DNA from: Candidatus Caccocola faecipullorum
GTDB lineage: Bacteria > Synergistota > Synergistia > Synergistales > Synergistaceae
Length of the DNA stretch: 8,979 nt
Assembly: GCA_018716365.1 (NCBI GenBank)
Contig: DVKA01000185.1
Location: 1-8,979, forward strand
Direction of reading: 5' to 3'
The first letter of the stretch is position 1; each line of letters starts with the position of its first letter. Below the pieces are notes generated by a model. The model was not told where the DNA came from, searched no databases, and saw only the letters and a program-made list of their open reading frames with translations. Made by a program: the position numbers and the translations under genes. Shown here in pieces: positions 7,598 through 8,979 of the stretch.

Positions 7598-8979
7598 ATG
7601 CGGAACATGACGGATGAACTGAAGAAGCTGCTTGACGACGCCGTCCGCGCCGTCGCCTCGGAAAAAGGATACGAAATCCCCGAAGGCTTTCTCGTGCGCA
7701 TCGAGCGCCCGCGCCAGGAGGGGCACGGAGACTGGGCGACGAACATCGCGATGCAGCTAGCGAAGCCCTTCGGAGAGAAGCCGCGCGACCTCGCCGCGGA
7801 GATAATTGCGAAAATCCCTGAAAACGGCGTAATAAGCAAGGCCGAAGTCGCCGGCCCCGGATTTATGAACTTCACGCTCAAATCAGACTGGGTCGCCGAG
7901 ACCATCAGAACGGCGATAGAGAAAGACGCCGACTATGGACGTTCCGACGCCGGCAAAGGCCGCCGCGTGCAGGTTGAATTCGTCAGCGCGAACCCGACCG
8001 GCCCGCTCCACATGGGCCACGGGCGCGGCGCCGCCGTCGGCGACATCACAGCGTCGCTGCTCGACTTCGCCGGCTGGGACGTAGAGCGCGAATACTATAC
8101 GAACGACGCCGGGCTCCAGATGGAGCTGCTCGGCAAGTCGGCGCAGGCGCGCTATTTCGAAGCGCTCGGCCGCGCGGACGAAGCCCCGATGCCCGAGGAC
8201 GGCTATCAGGGCGACTACATGAACGACATCGCCAAGATCTACGTCGAAAAATACGGCGACAGCCTGGCGGCGAAGCCGCTTGAAGAGACGCTCGAATTCT
8301 TCTCGCAGGAGACCGGCAAGATGGTCCTCGGCCTGATAAAGAAAGACCTCGAAGACTTCGGCGTGAAGTTCGACGTCTGGTTCTCCGAGAAATCTCTCTA
8401 CGAAAACAACGCCGTAGAGCCCGCGATGGAGGCTCTCAAGGAACGCGGCTACGCCTACGAGGAAGAGGGCGCGCTCTGGTTCCGCTCGACGCTCTTCGGC
8501 GACGACAAGGACCGCGTGCTCATCCGCTCCAACGGGATGCCGACCTACTTCACATCCGACGTCGCCTACCTTAAAAACAAATACGACCGCGGCTTTGAGC
8601 GCCTCGTCTACGTCTGGGGCGCGGACCATCACGGCTACGTGCCGCGCATAAAATCGGTGAACAAGGCCTTCGGCTATCCCGACGACGGAATCGAAGTGCT
8701 GCTGATACAGATGGTCAACCTGCTGCGCGACGGCAAGCCCGTGCAGATGTCGAAGCGCGCCGGCACGATAGTCACGCTGCGCGAGATAATGGACGAAGTC
8801 GGACGCGACGCGGCGAGGCTCTTCTTCGTAATCCGCCGCTGCGACAGCACCGTGGACTTCGACCTCGAACTTGCGAAAAAAGCCTCGTCGGAGAACCCCG
8901 TCTTTTACATCCAGTACGCGCACGCGAGGATATGCAGCATCCTGCGCGAGCTCGACAGCCGCGGCGTGAAGATGCCGAA
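7598..8979 (+). CDS. argS: Arginyl-tRNA synthetase (3' end outside the window)
   Basis: Class I aminoacyl-tRNA synthetase that charges tRNA-Arg with arginine using ATP, in the cytoplasm. 460 complete codons are present, against about 550-580 in typical bacterial ArgRS; the frame is still open at the last base, so the remainder lies downstream. Visible parts: N-terminal tRNA D-loop-recognition domain (about 1-95, with EGHGDWATNIAMQLAKP at 41-57); catalytic Rossmann fold starting EFVSANPTGPLHMGHGRG (127-144), with the HIGH signature as HMGH (138-141); TNDAGLQ (168-174); VWGADHHGY (339-347); the KMSKS-equivalent QMSKR in PVQMSKRAGT (381-390); and the start of the helical anticodon-binding domain at NPVFYIQYAHARI (433-445), truncated. 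It lies 32 bp after the preceding stop with no terminator between them, so it belongs to the secA operon. No T-box or other leader is visible in that short gap. Confidence 0.97.
   Translation, partial: MRNMTDELKKLLDDAVRAVASEKGYEIPEGFLVRIERPRQEGHGDWATNIAMQLAKPFGEKPRDLAAEIIAKIPENGVISKAEVAGPGFMNFTLKSDWVAETIRTAIEKDADYGRSDAGKGRRVQVEFVSANPTGPLHMGHGRGAAVGDITASLLDFAGWDVEREYYTNDAGLQMELLGKSAQARYFEALGRADEAPMPEDGYQGDYMNDIAKIYVEKYGDSLAAKPLEETLEFFSQETGKMVLGLIKKDLEDFGVKFDVWFSEKSLYENNAVEPAMEALKERGYAYEEEGALWFRSTLFGDDKDRVLIRSNGMPTYFTSDVAYLKNKYDRGFERLVYVWGADHHGYVPRIKSVNKAFGYPDDGIEVLLIQMVNLLRDGKPVQMSKRAGTIVTLREIMDEVGRDAARLFFVIRRCDSTVDFDLELAKKASSENPVFYIQYAHARICSILRELDSRGVKMP

Noticed and set aside
7883..8923. 346-codon open frame on the minus strand across argS
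   Set aside because: Antisense to clear ArgRS signatures (HMGH, QMSKR); no ribosome binding site or recognisable domain.

Overview
The window is a GC-rich (visually about 60% or more) bacterial chromosomal segment with every supported gene on the + strand. Frequent ATA isoleucine codons beside GC-ending codons elsewhere, and the general look of the SecA and M20 proteins, suggest Synergistota (Cloacibacillus/Synergistes type). That placement is an impression and was not checked against any database.

Layout: (1) 1-900, a BASS-family sodium-coupled transporter whose extreme N-terminus probably lies before the window, closed by a strong intrinsic terminator (938-966). (2) A single-gene unit: sigma70-type promoter (1005-1032), M20 metallopeptidase (best start TTG 1080, end 2303) and terminator (2337-2366). 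(3) A gap of about 720 bp (2304-3021). Its first half carries degenerate short repeats built around GTAAA/GTAAAA, including a 25-nt element repeated at a 39-nt offset and a 14-bp palindrome. Its second half has a near-consensus promoter (2715-2744) and a leader of about 270 nt rich in complementary segments. (4) A tight operon: secA (3022-5733), a secreted or lipid-anchored protein resembling the DUF3857/transglutaminase-like class but without an apparent catalytic cysteine (5736-7565), and argS (7598 to the window end, truncated).

SecA is the preprotein translocase motor, and the protein encoded 2 bp after it has an N-terminal export signal, so it is itself a likely Sec client. ArgRS is translation machinery co-transcribed with them. 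The transporter and peptidase are plausible nutrient-uptake and peptide-catabolism functions, but terminators separate both from the secA operon.

The most interesting parts are the secA leader, which has a possible attenuator hairpin just before the ribosome binding site, an 8-bp long-range complementarity and a duplicated ATGACAAAC motif; the degenerate repeat region before it; and the unfamiliar envelope protein between secA and argS. I see no CRISPR array, transposase, tRNA, rRNA or phage gene.
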